Part shown: in pieces, positions 47,198 to 57,991 of the stretch | Position numbering within the stretch: position 1 is the first letter of the stretch | Layout: each line of letters begins with the position of its first letter | Assembly (NCBI GenBank): GCA_963457665.1 | Contig: OY735201.1 | Location: 31,457,323-31,521,322 of the forward strand | Reading direction: 5' to 3' | Origin: Thysanoteuthis rhombus | Taxonomy: Eukaryota > Mollusca > Cephalopoda > Oegopsida > Thysanoteuthidae | DNA: 64,000 nucleotides | Notes under the pieces: model-generated | Databases searched by the model: none | The model's input: the letters and a program-made list of their open reading frames with translations, nothing else | Told to the model about the DNA's origin: nothing | Translations under genes and position numbers: made by a program

Positions 47198-47518
47198 ATG
47201 GGCGTCCGCTGACACTTATCCAGGAAAGGGCGACAAAAGGATTTCGCACGGATTGGGGGGGGGGGGGTTCAAAACGGTATTTTCAGAATAACTCTTAGTG
47301 GTAACTCTTTTACCACTGAATGATGATACCATCAGTTTATGTAGGTACATGGGTAAACATAAAAAGCAATTGTACCATACCATTTTCATTTATTAACTAT
47401 AAGATTTCAGCTTTAAAACCTCTGGTTCTTGGTGAGAGGGTATGATCCAGGAGGGGTCGATGGGTGGAGGGAATACCCTGTTTAACCCCCCCCCCCCAAC
47501 TTTAGCGGTCGCCCATTA
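47198..47518. mobile_element. Short-TIR element (family F), copy 3, both ends present
   Basis: The left end ATGGGCGTCCGCTGACACTT at 47198 and right end TTAGCGGTCGCCCAT at 47504-47518 form imperfect inverted repeats of about 14 bases. Inside are two homopolymer G and C runs. About 320 bases in total with no coding capacity, so a non-autonomous DNA transposon. Confidence 0.7.
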
Positions 47519-47604
47519 TCAACGCCTTTTCTTTTGCGTTTCAAGTTTTTGGAGAGAGTATTTCCACTTTTTCTTTTTTTTCTTTTTATTTAAGACAAAT
47601 TTTA

Positions 47605-47780
47605 CGGATGTGGCCTAAAGGTTAGCAGCACAGAAAATCGAATCGGTACGTTCAAGTTCAGTTTGTGTTCACTGAGCATTAATGTCCTCGGGAAAAGTAT
47701 AGATCCATCTCTTTTCGTGTCAGTTATGGGCAAATAGCAGGACAGACTGGGAAGTTCTTGGTAAGCAATCCGTTTCGAAG
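47605..47780 (+). repeat. tRNA-type SINE (family C), head and body
   Basis: The A-box-like TGGCCTAAAGGTTAGCAG is at about 47612 and the B-box-like GTTCAAGTTC at about 47652. The body follows with GTTCACTGAGCATTAATGTC and TATGGGCAAATAGCAGGACAG. Most complete copy of the family in the plus orientation. Confidence 0.65.
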
Positions 47781-49039
47781 TCGGTTAACTCTCGATTCAG
47801 ATGTCCAACCATCCGTCCAGCGGCATGCGAGACTGGTAATGAACTGGATTGGGAACGTGTCTCCGAAAGTGAACGGTTAACGGGGCTCTGGGGAAACTTC
47901 AACGGGCACAGCAAGTCGGAAGTGGATAATGATTAATTGCTCAAGTAAAATGAAGAGAATGGAAAAAAAAACGGACGAAATGACACAACCACCGTTTCCA
48001 TCTCCCTACAACGCCTCGAGCAGATTTCAAAAATTTCGAGAGAGATTTCAAAAACTATTTAAAATTTTTAGTACTAGTTTCACTCCAATTTATTGTCGTT
48101 GCTCCTTATAACAACAATCTGGGTCTATGCCCCTCCTTGACTACTAGAGCAAACAATAAAAAAAATTCAGAATTTAAATGGTCCATTTCAAAGATTTTAC
48201 TGATTATTAAATTTCTTAAATAAATAATCTCACTGGGGGAAGGAATTTGCCGGCAGAACGAAGATTGGGAAAGGGTGGGGCACCTTCCCTGCATCTATCT
48301 TCGGTACACCCCTGTACATGGAGGTATTTGAGTTCGTGAGTTATTTTAAAATGGTCTGAATTTTCAGCTAGCTTCTGCGAATGGCGGAGATGGGTGTTCT
48401 GACAACAATAAAAGTTAGTACCTCAATTCATTATCCATTCCTACAATGCACTGATTCATAGATCAAATACAGATGAAAAGAATCGGACTGTTGGTGTTAA
48501 ATATACGAATATGAGTAGACTTGGATAGATACATAGATATGAACAGACTAAGATAGATCGATAGATATGAGTAGACGAAGAGAGATGATGGAGAGGTCAG
48601 ATCATTATTATCGGAATGGACACAAAGACAGACTACACACTGTTATTTTTCTTTGAAATTTCGAAAAGCTATCGTGCTAAAAACATACGTGGGGGTCTCA
48701 TTAATACACACAGAGAATTTCCTGGGGGACATGTTGTGTAGTTCAAGGGTTACACGAGGTTAACACACCGTCGTACATTTGATAAATTATAGTAGGATTG
48801 CTTTTTCTTGGGTAATGAAGGCGTTCACACATTGTTAACGTAAAATTAGTTAGTAACGGAAAACAAACAAAAATGCATATTTTTCACTTATATTCAAAGC
48901 ATAGAGGTTTCATGACGAGACACTAAAAATATCACCCGAAGTTCGAAGTGAAGTAGTGCAGTGTTCCATTTTTAAAAGTACGTTGATCCTCGTTGTTTAT
49001 GGGACTGCGTAGCTGGAGATCAGACAGCTTATCCTTGCT
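47781..49039. other. No feature recognised
   Basis: AT-rich sequence. A GATA-like stretch is at 48515-48575. Confidence 0.4.
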
Positions 49040-49356
49040 AAGCGAAACCATCACCGAAAGCAATTTGTAGTCTAAGCGAATACGGCTCACTGTATGATCC
49101 AGATGTCAGATGGTGCACTTGACCATTGAAGGAGACACATGACCTGTCACCGGGCTGACTCGATGGAGTGAGTACCAGTAAATAATTAAAAGAAAATACA
49201 GTCTTTTTTTTTCTATATGTGAACATTTAGTTGGGGGTACATAACATAATTGTACTACACCACTATTGTTCTTACTATGAGGTTCTAACCTTAGAATCTC
49301 TTGCTCTAAGAGAGAAGGCCTGTTTGTTCCCACTCCTCAGTGGACGCCCATGCCGG
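49040..49356. mobile_element. Short-TIR element (family F), copy 4
   Basis: Shares CTGTATGATCCAGATGTCAG and ATGGTGCAC with the 59385 copy, and ends with CTCAGTGGACGCCCATG at 49338-49354, the right terminal repeat. The left terminal repeat is missing. Confidence 0.65.
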
Positions 49357-49394
49357 GTACACCTATCATGGCAACCTTCTTCTACCATGGCAAT

Positions 49395-49690
49395 GACATC
49401 TTTCAACAAAACAATTCACTCTGCCTGCCCCCACACGAATTGTACGTAAATGGTTTCAGGAAGTTGAAGAAGATCCCAACGTGTTTCTCTAGCCAGAAAC
49501 TTCTCAGATCTCAATCCCGTTGAGCACTTATGTAATGTGTTTAACCAACAGGTTCGCTCAGCAGAACCTCCAACACGTAATTTGCTGCAGTTAAATGATT
49601 TGCTGTTAACCTTTCACGTACCTGATAGCAGAGGAAACCTTTAGAGGTCTTGTAGAATCCATGCCTGATCGAATTAACAGCTGTTCCGTT
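49395..49690 (+). pseudogene. Tc1/mariner transposase C-terminal fragment
   Basis: The plus strand reads RIVRKWFQEVEEDPNV, then after a shift FSDLNPVEHLCNVFNQQVRS, AEPPTRNLLQL and, after another shift, ETFRGLVESMPDRI. The S-P-D-L-N-P-(I/V)-E-H block with its final E is the third catalytic residue region of Tc1-like DD34E transposases. Only the last third of the gene is present, with two frameshifts. It lies directly after a short-TIR element but belongs to a different superfamily. Confidence 0.8.
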
Positions 49691-49869
49691 GACATAAGTA
49701 TGATCATCGCCGTATTAGGCAAGTGGTTAAGATGTTTTGGATCATATCAGTTTACATTTATATACTAACTTTATATATTTATTTTGAATTTATATATATC
49801 AATACATTCAAATTAATAATATTAATCCAATATACACATTCATTTTTATGTTCAAAAGGCTATTTAAGA

Positions 49870-49872
<3 letters not shown>

Positions 49873-49903
<31 letters not shown>

Positions 49904-49904
49904 G
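49873..49904. repeat. (TA)n microsatellite
   Basis: Alternating AT, ending exactly at the start of the repeat at 49903. Confidence 0.9.
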
Positions 49905-50310
49905 TAGCCCCAAAAAGTGGCGAAGGGCTCAATACTTTTTTCAAATGTGCATGTGTTTGTGTGTTAGTTTATGTGTGTGCGTGTGTGTGTGTTCCAGCGC
50001 TCCTGACCATATAGTTTTGTCAACAGACTTGAAAATTGGCATCAGTACTCTACTAAACACCTTCTGAAAATTTTATTTTCATTTTTGAAAACCTTTTTTT
50101 CATTTTAGAAGACCTAATATCAATATGTTGTCAATAACACATGAATTCTCCAGAATCTATTTTTTCTTTACTCTATTTTAGATGTTTTCTATTGGAAAAC
50201 GTCTGCCATACCATGAATAAAATTTAATCTGACCATATTTTTTCCTCGATGGAATTATTTTTTTTTACATGACTTGAAATTTTGACGCTACGAATGCTCA
50301 ATTATAGACT
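49903..50310 (+). repeat. Dispersed repeat, pair with 41336
   Basis: Starts GTAGCCCCAAAAAGTGGC and shares GTTCCAGCGCTCCTG, then ACAGACTTGAAAATTGGCAT and TCTGACCATATTTT with 41336-41705. The two copies differ by several insertions or deletions. Confidence 0.75.
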
Positions 50311-50534
50311 GCGACAACGGGTTTATATACCTAATTCATATAATATATTTAAATATTTATCTGTCCTCCCGCTGTTCATAATTCACTTTTCAATGTTCCT
50401 ATCACGAAATTGTGACAACCTTAACAGGGTGTAGCTGACACTCTCGATTAATGAATTGACGAAAAAAATATCAGACGTCAAGCCATGAATTTTGATTGAC
50501 TTTTTCAATACCTTCTTACTTCGAGCAAAAGATT

Positions 50535-50797
50535 TAGTTTTTGACAGGATTCACTTTCTCGTTTCAGGAGATATCATTCAAATGTTCAAATAGGAACATA
50601 CCGATCACTGTGGCCCCTAGGGGTTAGAGTGCTCGCCTCCGGAAAGCTGCAGTTCAATCCACCGCTGACTCCCCCCAAGAGGAAGGCTGAGATGGAGAAC
50701 GTCGATAAATACATATTTTTCTCCCTTTCTTTCAGTTTTTGACAGGATTCACGGATTCGTTTTGGGAGATGTCATTCAGATCTATAAGTTGGAATAT
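50535..50797. repeat. Direct ~65-bp repeats flanking a tRNA-type SINE (family D)
   Basis: GTTTTTGACAGGATTCAC then G(G)AGAT(A/G)TCATTCA(A/G)AT occurs at about 50537 and 50734. Between them, at 50605-50700, is a SINE head: GTGGCCCCTAGGGGTTAGAG, then GCTCGCCTCCGG, then CAGTTCAATCC. The flanks are longer than a normal target duplication. Confidence 0.6.
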
Positions 50798-51348
50798 TGA
50801 AATTTAAGTCATTAAAAATAGAGAAATAAATCCTTTTGTTATGTTTTTTTTTATCCACATTTTTTTTATTTCCCTGCGGGAAGATTGGGGATTATAGTCA
50901 TATCATAAGCCTTTGCTTACTTCAATTCATAATGAAAGAAGGGGAGAGAGATCGTTGGCATGTTCGTGGTGGTGTCCTCGGATTAATATCACTAAGAGCA
51001 GAGCTTCCCAAACTATGTGTTGTAACACTTTGAAGTGTCGCCGATAATCTTCAGGTGAGAAATTAAGTATAATTTTGGACATCTTTCAAAAGATTTTTTT
51101 CCTGAGTCAGCTGAACTGCTGGGATGACATAAGATATATTTGCCTCGGCTGACAAAACTTTATTTTTTAGATAGTGTGTCGCCAATGCAGAAAGTTTGGA
51201 AAGTCATGACTTAGAGAGTATCTTATCCACAACACGCCTTCCAGAAATGAGACACGGGAAAGCAATGTGCAGCGAATCAGTGTGTGTGTCACAATATAGA
51301 ACGGAAAACACTTGTGCGGTGACGATAAGTGGGTGATATAAAGAAAAA
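50798..51348. other. No feature recognised
   Basis: AT-rich spacer. Confidence 0.4.
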
Positions 51349-51454
51349 GAAGAAGAAGAAGAAGAAGAAGGTTGAAATATGAACTAAAAAACACTCAGAG
51401 AGCGGATACCTCTGCCAACGCCATTGTCAATAAAAACCTGGGTAAAATCAGATT

Positions 51455-51492
<38 letters not shown>
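51349..51492. repeat. (AAG)n and (AC)n(AT)n microsatellites
   Basis: AAG repeats at 51349-51370; AC repeats then AT repeats at 51455-51492. Confidence 0.9.
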
Positions 51493-51544
51493 CCATGATC
51501 TAGAGGAAATGACAAAATAAATGTAAAAGTCCTCGATCAAACCC

Positions 51545-51790
51545 AAAATATGATCAATTCAATCTTGGCTCATGGTATAAAATGATAATTTTTCATTGAA
51601 ATCAATAGAGAACTTCTGGAGATATTGTTTAGACGTATAACTACAGTGTGTGGGAAGTGACTGTAAAACCATTCCTGAGCCACACCAAAATTTAATCACT
51701 TTTTTCCAGGCTAGGGGCCACCCTTCCACCAAATTTCATTAAAATTCATTGAGGAACTTTGGTGATATTGTGGATAGACAGGCAACTGGA
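51545..51790. repeat. Two units of the 33-kb tandem repeat type
   Basis: Units at 51549 and 51689 carry AATTT-ATCA, TTTCATT(G/A)AAAT(C/T)(A/C)AT-GAG(A)AACTT-TGGAGATAT and a final GACA word. Confidence 0.65.
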
Positions 51791-52055
51791 TAGACCAACA
51801 CGACTGAATACATATCTCGACCAACTCCATTGATAGAAGTAGAAAACACTAGAAAAGACATTAGGGTGGAATTAAAGGAGAAACGGCAAAAGGGAAAAAA
51901 ATCACAAACGAGCAGTTCTGAGGAGGGCAAAATCATTTCCTCATTCACTGTACGACGATTTCAGTCGAGATCGATGCGCTGAGCAAACACAATGATGTGC
52001 GTGCGCATGTGCGAGTACATACACACACACGCATACGACACACACACCAGAAAGC

Positions 52056-52100
52056 AGTCTTAACGCGACTCTGCTCTACCGACTGAGCTAACAACACTCT
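52056..52100 (-). repeat. tRNA-like 5' half
   Basis: The minus strand reads GTTAGCTCAGTCGGTAGAGC, then AGAGTCGCGTTAAGACTGC. This gives the D-arm with a good A box and an anticodon stem AGTC/GACT around a 7-base loop with GTT in the anticodon place. The TPsiC arm is absent and an AC/GT microsatellite follows, so it is a pseudogene or a SINE fragment. Confidence 0.55.
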
Positions 52101-52277
52101 TGGTAAAGTTGAATCCGAAATAGCACCCTTAGATTTCTCGTGTCTCTTCTCTGTAAGTGCAGGCATAAGGTGCATGTAGGGTTGACTCATTTCTTTGTTC
52201 ATTTACGTGGTCAGCTGTACGATTTGCTACTCAGTTAACACCGATGCCGGGCAAAATGTGTTTTCTTAGATATGTAC

Positions 52278-52280
<3 letters not shown>

Positions 52281-52332
<52 letters not shown>
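52281..52332. repeat. (TA)n microsatellite
   Basis: Uninterrupted alternating AT. Confidence 0.95.
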
Positions 52333-52336
<4 letters not shown>

Positions 52337-52748
52337 ACGAATGTAGCATCTAGTACTTCATCTCTCTGTTCCTAAATTCATACATACTTTCCTATATGTG
52401 TGTGATTGGAGGGATACATCAGTAATTCCTCAACCTAATGATCAAAAAAGCATTTATTTCGCATAACATATATTCATTTTTCAACGCAGTATCCTCCCTT
52501 GTCAATGCACTTAATTCAGAGGTGGATATTAATAACTTACATCGAAGATGATACTGTGAAAATCCAAGATCAAAGTTCAGCCAGTAACAGCTACGGGCTT
52601 ATCAATCCACCTTCGTATATATGTGCGAATTTAAATATTTCTCATATTACTTGGTTTGGCTTACATTCCTAGATAGATAAATGAAACTTCCGGTTGATTC
52701 AATTTAGAAGAAATTACTTGCGATACAAATGTTAATTATAGACCCTCA

Positions 52749-53082
52749 CATGAGAGAATCCTGCTCAACCTCACACGGAGAGAACATAAGTCAACGCAGT
52801 ATATAAGAGAAAAGACAGGAGTCCGAGATATCATAGAAACCATTAGAAAACTCAAATGGCAATGTGCTGGACATGTTGCAAGAATGTAAAACAACCGCTA
52901 GACATCACGACTAGCCACATGGATCCTCTGATCGAAATTGTAGCCGACAGATAGTATGATGGCGTGACAAGCTAGACAAATTCAGAAAGTACCGGCTTGG
53001 CAACGCCCATGATTAAGAGGTCTGGCGAATCTTGGGGAAGCTCTATGTCCAACGACGGACGCTAAAAGGGTGTTGATAATGA
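52749..53082 (+). mobile_element. RTE-like LINE 3' end, copy 5
   Basis: The plus strand carries blocks of MRESCSTSHGE, then TGVRDIIETIRKLKWQC and GHVARM before a stop, then FRKYRLGNAHD and VQRRTLKG. The tail GTTGATAATGA is a decayed GAT run. This is the most decayed copy together with copy 4. Confidence 0.75.
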
Positions 53083-53252
53083 AAGACACGCAGAAGTGTC
53101 CAGGATCCTGCGAATGTTTCCAGAGGCAACACACGCTAACACCATGACCACAGTTTCTAGGTGATATTAATGTTGGTCAGAGCATCGATGAATCTACCCA
53201 ATGCTTGATATCTAGCTCAGCACACACTCACACTCGCGCGCACGTATGTGTT

Positions 53253-53254
<2 letters not shown>

Positions 53255-53319
<65 letters not shown>
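53255..53319. repeat. (TA)n microsatellite
   Basis: About 65 bases of alternating AT, preceded by AC/CG-rich dinucleotides. Confidence 0.95.
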
Positions 53320-53321
<2 letters not shown>

Positions 53322-53930
53322 GACATATACATATATAAACTGAGGCAGGTTACTAAGCGTAACAGATGCGACGTAATTGTGCGTTTATGTCAACAAGTTA
53401 TTTAGCAAATAAATGTATGTTTGTGTCCGGGGTGAGAGCTATTAGGTGGGTTCGTCCGCTATGGTTTCTTGACAATGAACACACAACGACAACTTCAGAA
53501 GTTGTTGACATCCATTATTCAAAAGGTCTGGCACACCCTTGCATACACAAACACACACACACACACATAGGTATGTAAATATACACATATACATATACGT
53601 AATGCATAAAAACGATTTTGTCTGTATTTATTAATCCGGGTGATTAACTTTCTTACCACAGAATTTTACGTACATTCCACCGCCCTTGTTCTCAGGCAAG
53701 TGCCTTACAAGTATTTACGATAACCTGAACGGTTTGAAATCAGTCTTCTACTTTATAACAGGCGAGTCAAGGCGTATTTTTAATGTCTGTAGTTGTCACT
53801 GGTTAATTGTCAAACCTTTTTATTACTGGATTTTTTTATTGCCTTCTTCACTCACAAACAAGTTTCGTTGATCTTTAAGCACAGTTAGTTCTCGCTTCTT
53901 TAAAAAAAAAAAAAATTATCCCTGAACCCA
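53320..53930. other. No feature recognised
   Basis: AT-rich sequence with a short (AC)n run at about 53550-53566. Confidence 0.4.
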
Positions 53931-53989
53931 TGGCTGGATTAAGGGATCATGCGTCAAAGGTGAGATAGCCTGACGGAGCCCATTCCTCT

Positions 53990-54200
53990 TCACGCTGATC
54001 TTCGAATCCGAGACTGGTTGCAAACTTTAGCTTGAGAGTTAAGTCTGCCCGACTCACTATTCACCCATCGCTGGATACGGGGAGAAGAGGTGTATCCGTA
54101 ACTTTCTAAAGGATATTAGTGAGAAGTGAACATAGCTTTTCTCCAAGTTTGAACTCGTCTCGCCAATTGCATTCAGTTAACCTTCCGGCCACTCTGTTCT
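53990..54200 (-). repeat. tRNA-type SINE (family C), minus strand
   Basis: Contains TTCACCCATCGCTGGATACG, GGTGTATCCGTAACTTTC, GATATTAGTGAGAAGTGAAC and AGTTTGAACTCGTCTCGCCA, matching the family body and B box in reverse order. Confidence 0.6.
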
Positions 54201-54584
54201 CCCTTCTAATTGTGCGAACGACTAAATATCTTAAACTATGGTTTCAGGTCCACTTGCTGATTGGAGTTTACGCAATTACATCTCAGTGTTGATTCATTTA
54301 ATTATTTGATGTTAAAGACAGTATTTCATCCAAAAGTATTGGTAACAGTTAATCTTCTCTGCATGAAATACAAATAATATTCTAGAATTTCAATCGTGTG
54401 ACTTATACCTGCCAGAATTGACAGTATATATATATATGCAAAGGGTGTAGCAAAAAGCAATCTTGCGAAAAATAGGATCGAATCATTCAATTAATTTATG
54501 GTATTAACTCTGATAGATTTCGTACCATGTCACTAAGAGTAATACCAGAGCAAACTGTAAACGTCTGATAACATACAAGTAACT

Positions 54585-54845
54585 ATCACCGTGGCCCAGT
54601 GGTGGAGTGTCAAATCCCGTGTCTGTGTAATACCGAAGACCCTATACATGGTACTCAATTACTCTCTGCTAAGCACTCAGCTTGAAGTGTAGGATTGAAG
54701 AAGCCTGAAAAAGAAGTGGATCGCCCGAGACTCACCCGAAACGGATGTCCCAACGACACAGTACAAGGCGGCCGAAAAGCCTGTACTGATTTACGCGACT
54801 ATGGACTATGGTGTACAAATAGCCATAGAAAGCTAATAATATTAT
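54585..54845 (+). repeat. tRNA-type SINE (family D), longest copy
   Basis: The head TCACCGTGGCCCAGTGGTGG is followed by a body ending in GCGACTATGGACTATGGTGT. The head is shortened relative to 50605. The end word has an inverted counterpart near 60565-60600. Confidence 0.5.
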
Positions 54846-55890
54846 TGTTCTAATTCACTCTACATGTCGATCCTTTTGTGCAAATTAGAGAGACAGACAG
54901 ACACACCCACTCGTATTTCTCTTCAAGTCAATATATATGTCCGGGCTTTTTACAAGTTCATTTGAAGGACATTACACTGTTAAATTACAACATGGCCGTC
55001 TAATGTTTTCGTCACCGCGCGTTTCTTTTCATCGCACCCGCTGCTGTTGTCCTAAATAGGTAGGAAGTTTTGGTATTGATATTGAAGCCATTAACTTACT
55101 AGCAATACGGAGTTGTTATTCTGAACAACTGTTTATTCTAATAGGGACCAGACTCAGTCAATCGACCTATCTGGTTTTTTAAAAAAAAAAAATCTTGTCA
55201 TGGTTAAGTGAGCAACATATTGACCGACATTTTCGTGTACAACATAAAACAATTAATATTGTTCATTCTCATATGACGTTACAATCTGGGAGTTTGGTTT
55301 GTTGACCATCGTTCTACAGTAAGTACCACTTCATATTAGAGAGTAAAAAAGATATTTGGTCATTTAACAACTAATTAAAATAATTATTCAAATTGTACAC
55401 CCAAAGTAGTTATATAATTCGAAATGAAAAAAAAAACATGTCTTTTGCTGAGTCACTTCCGGATCCACACAAGTTCTGTGACGCCCATTTCCGTAACCTT
55501 GCAGAACGTGCCAGACAGAGAGGGAGAGAAAGATGAGTAGTAACAGCGATTAGTAGAATATTGCTCTGGAGATGAGGTAGAAGGAATCTCGTGGCGTTGT
55601 CGAAGACAAACAATTATCGATCATTACCATATGTCATAGCAGAAGTTCTCGCAGAAGTTATCGTATGCTTGTAACAGAAAATCCAAACCGTGCCGTCATT
55701 ATATCTTGTTTGTGTCAGGTTTAATTGATTAAGTTTTTTTTTTTGCCTAATTAGAAAATTGAAACTTTTGATTTCATTGTCTGAAGTTATTAAGTTGTCA
55801 TAGATGGAATGTCGTTTTGTTTTTTTTTACATCATGGACAATGATACTAAAGATAAAAGAATTATCTAACATGATTGCATTATCTTTAGC
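54846..55890. other. No feature recognised
   Basis: AT-rich sequence. Confidence 0.4.
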
Positions 55891-55894
55891 TGGA

Positions 55895-56010
55895 GGGAGT
55901 AGATTCATACCTCCTCCAAGGACATTGTTGCAATTGGACACAGTCCGTTTTAGCTGAATTTTGAACCTGGTTTGCTAATTCCATTTTCCAAGCTGCTCTA
56001 TGCTAGGCTA
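55895..56010 (-). repeat. tRNA-type SINE (family C), minus strand
   Basis: Contains GTAGATTCATACCTCCTCCA, then AGCTGAATTTTGAACC and GCTAATTCCATTTTC, in family order. Strongly diverged. Confidence 0.5.
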
Positions 56011-57029
56011 TCTACACATCAGTTAGTCATCATACAACTAGTTGGTTGAGGTAGTAACCAGTGTGTGACTCGGCACCTGTTTATTGTAGCCACTTCCGTG
56101 TACAAATAATCAACTGTTCGGAATTCCTGCAGCAGTCAGTAAGAAATTGAAAGACTTATTCCAAAAGGTAAATAATCTTTCTCATGGGCGGCCTGCCTAG
56201 TTTTTGTAGAATACGAATAGTAGTATAGGTTCGTTTGATAAAAGTATAATCGTTCATTTTATTTTTATTTTTTCTCTTCGAACCATCGAGTCGGTATCGA
56301 GAAGGAGATCAAATCTTGTGAACTTATACGCCGAGAATATAAATATGTATTCAGCAGGCCTGTGGTTCTAGAACTGCGGTCACAACATCCCATGATGTTC
56401 ACATTGCGGTAGTTCTATGCTTGATAAAAATGGCTTTGAAAAAAGTTTTCAAAATATTTCACGATTTTTCTCACCGCATATATACGTGAGAAAAAGGTTT
56501 ACTTACAGCTGTTTCCTTTATCCAGCTGATGGAACCAGATGTTCGGTGAAAACCGATCCCCATTTGGAACTCCCAACTGTTGAATCTGAAACCTAAATTA
56601 TAATCTTCGCGTTACGAAATATTTCATCGAGAGCTTCATTAGACATATATAAGTTAATTTGCTAAAGGCTATAAAAAGACAAAACAAAATCAAAAAACAA
56701 CGACAGTGTCTCAAATGGAGCTTTTATCAGATAACCCTGCAGTTAGGTATGATATTGGAGCTTGAACGTCATCATAATTAACCCATGGCGCCCCAGCAAC
56801 ACCTCACAATATCGCCAAATTTCAGTCGTTTCCTGTACAATTTAAGAATGCTAAATCCATACAGATACTATCTCAGACCCATCTTAACACATTTCTTCCT
56901 TTGTTAATGGATAAAATCTGCGCCTACGAAGTTTTTCCAGAAAGTTTTCAGACATTTGGAGTATTTGGAGAACCGGTTAGTGTAAACTGGGAACTAATCA
57001 TTGAAGAACTTTACTGCGCATGAGTGAAC
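56011..57029. other. No feature recognised
   Basis: AT-rich sequence. Confidence 0.4.
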
Positions 57030-57039
57030 AGACATTCTC

Positions 57040-57525
57040 CTAGTCTCCACGAAAAGCTAACGACCGTAACTTTTAAGTATGACCCCCATCCATTAAACAT
57101 CATTTTTCTCGCCCAAAAATATGCTGGATCTTTATCGTTAGTTACCCCCAACCCGGGAAATGGGTCGAGGTAACGAAACAAACTTCGTGTCGATTGCCAT
57201 TGGTGATGGAAATTTCGGTTTTATGGGGAGCAACGAAAAAGCCCCAAAATACTTTGCGATGTATTGTTGATTTTTTCAAACTTTTGACAGTATTAGCCTC
57301 TTTTTCTTGACTGATTCGGAACACAACTAAAAAGATATAGAAGTATTTCCTCCTCCAAACGGTCGGATATTTAGGTTAGGGGTTAGGGTTAGGAATGTGG
57401 TTTTCGTGGTGGGCATTGACAATAAGAATCAGTCTTTTTCGACGAAAAAAAAAATGCAATTAAATTGGGGTACTGTAAAAATATGGCATTAGCTTTTGGT
57501 GGGAACTAATGGGAGAAAAAGCGTA
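57040..57525. mobile_element. Short fold-back element with TTAGGG-like spacer
   Basis: Inverted arms at about 57040-57150 and 57405-57525. Shared blocks, with the right arm reverse complemented, are CTAGTCTC, AC(G/C)AAAAGCTAA(C/T), a TTTTTA/TTTTAA-GTA-CCCC block and ATTTTT-CTCG. The spacer contains GGTTAGGGGTTAGGGTTAGG at 57374. Diverged and short. Confidence 0.45.
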
Positions 57526-57599
57526 AGTCTATTAAGAGACTAGTTTCAACAAATTTGACAAAAAATTCAACATTTGCAGCGATTGAAACAGTAACTGTA

Positions 57600-57810
57600 A
57601 TTATTTGATTATTAAACTTCATCGAGTCAGTTTTCTTGTCGCTGTTTTTAATTAGCAGTATTTTTTAATTAGCTTACTGTATTATTTAATTTGCTTGCCG
57701 TATTTTTCTATTTCCTTCCAGGAGTTTTTGATTCGCTTGTAGCAATATCTGATTTTCATGTCGTAGTTTTGACTTGCTTATTCCGTGATGTAATTTTTAA
57801 CTTGTTTGGG
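57600..57810. repeat. Degenerate ~25-30-bp tandem repeat
   Basis: Repeated variants of 'TTTT(A/G)A(T/C)T(T/A)GCTT-C-GTA' at about 57645, 57668, 57690, 57728, 57752 and 57770. Confidence 0.4.
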
Positions 57811-57949
57811 AAAACGTCTCAACGCATACTCTACATTCCTGGGTTGCAAATTATAATAGTTATAACTTCACAACTGCTCAACTAATAATAGTCTGGATCA
57901 TAATATTAAATGATAATGATCTATATTCGTTCGTAGCTAGTTACCTAAT

Positions 57950-57951
<2 letters not shown>

Positions 57952-57990
<39 letters not shown>
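57952..57990. repeat. (TA)n microsatellite
   Basis: Alternating AT with one GTATA interruption. Confidence 0.9.

Positions 57991-57991
<1 letters not shown>

Noticed and set aside
51739..51948. 69-codon minus frame over the repeat unit
   Set aside because: It overlaps a tandem repeat unit that is also present at 33 kb in other frames.
52056..52100. Functional tRNA gene
   Set aside because: The TPsiC arm and acceptor stem are missing.
57371..57395. True telomere or interstitial telomere fusion site
   Set aside because: Only three degenerate TTAGGG units, placed in the loop of an inverted repeat.
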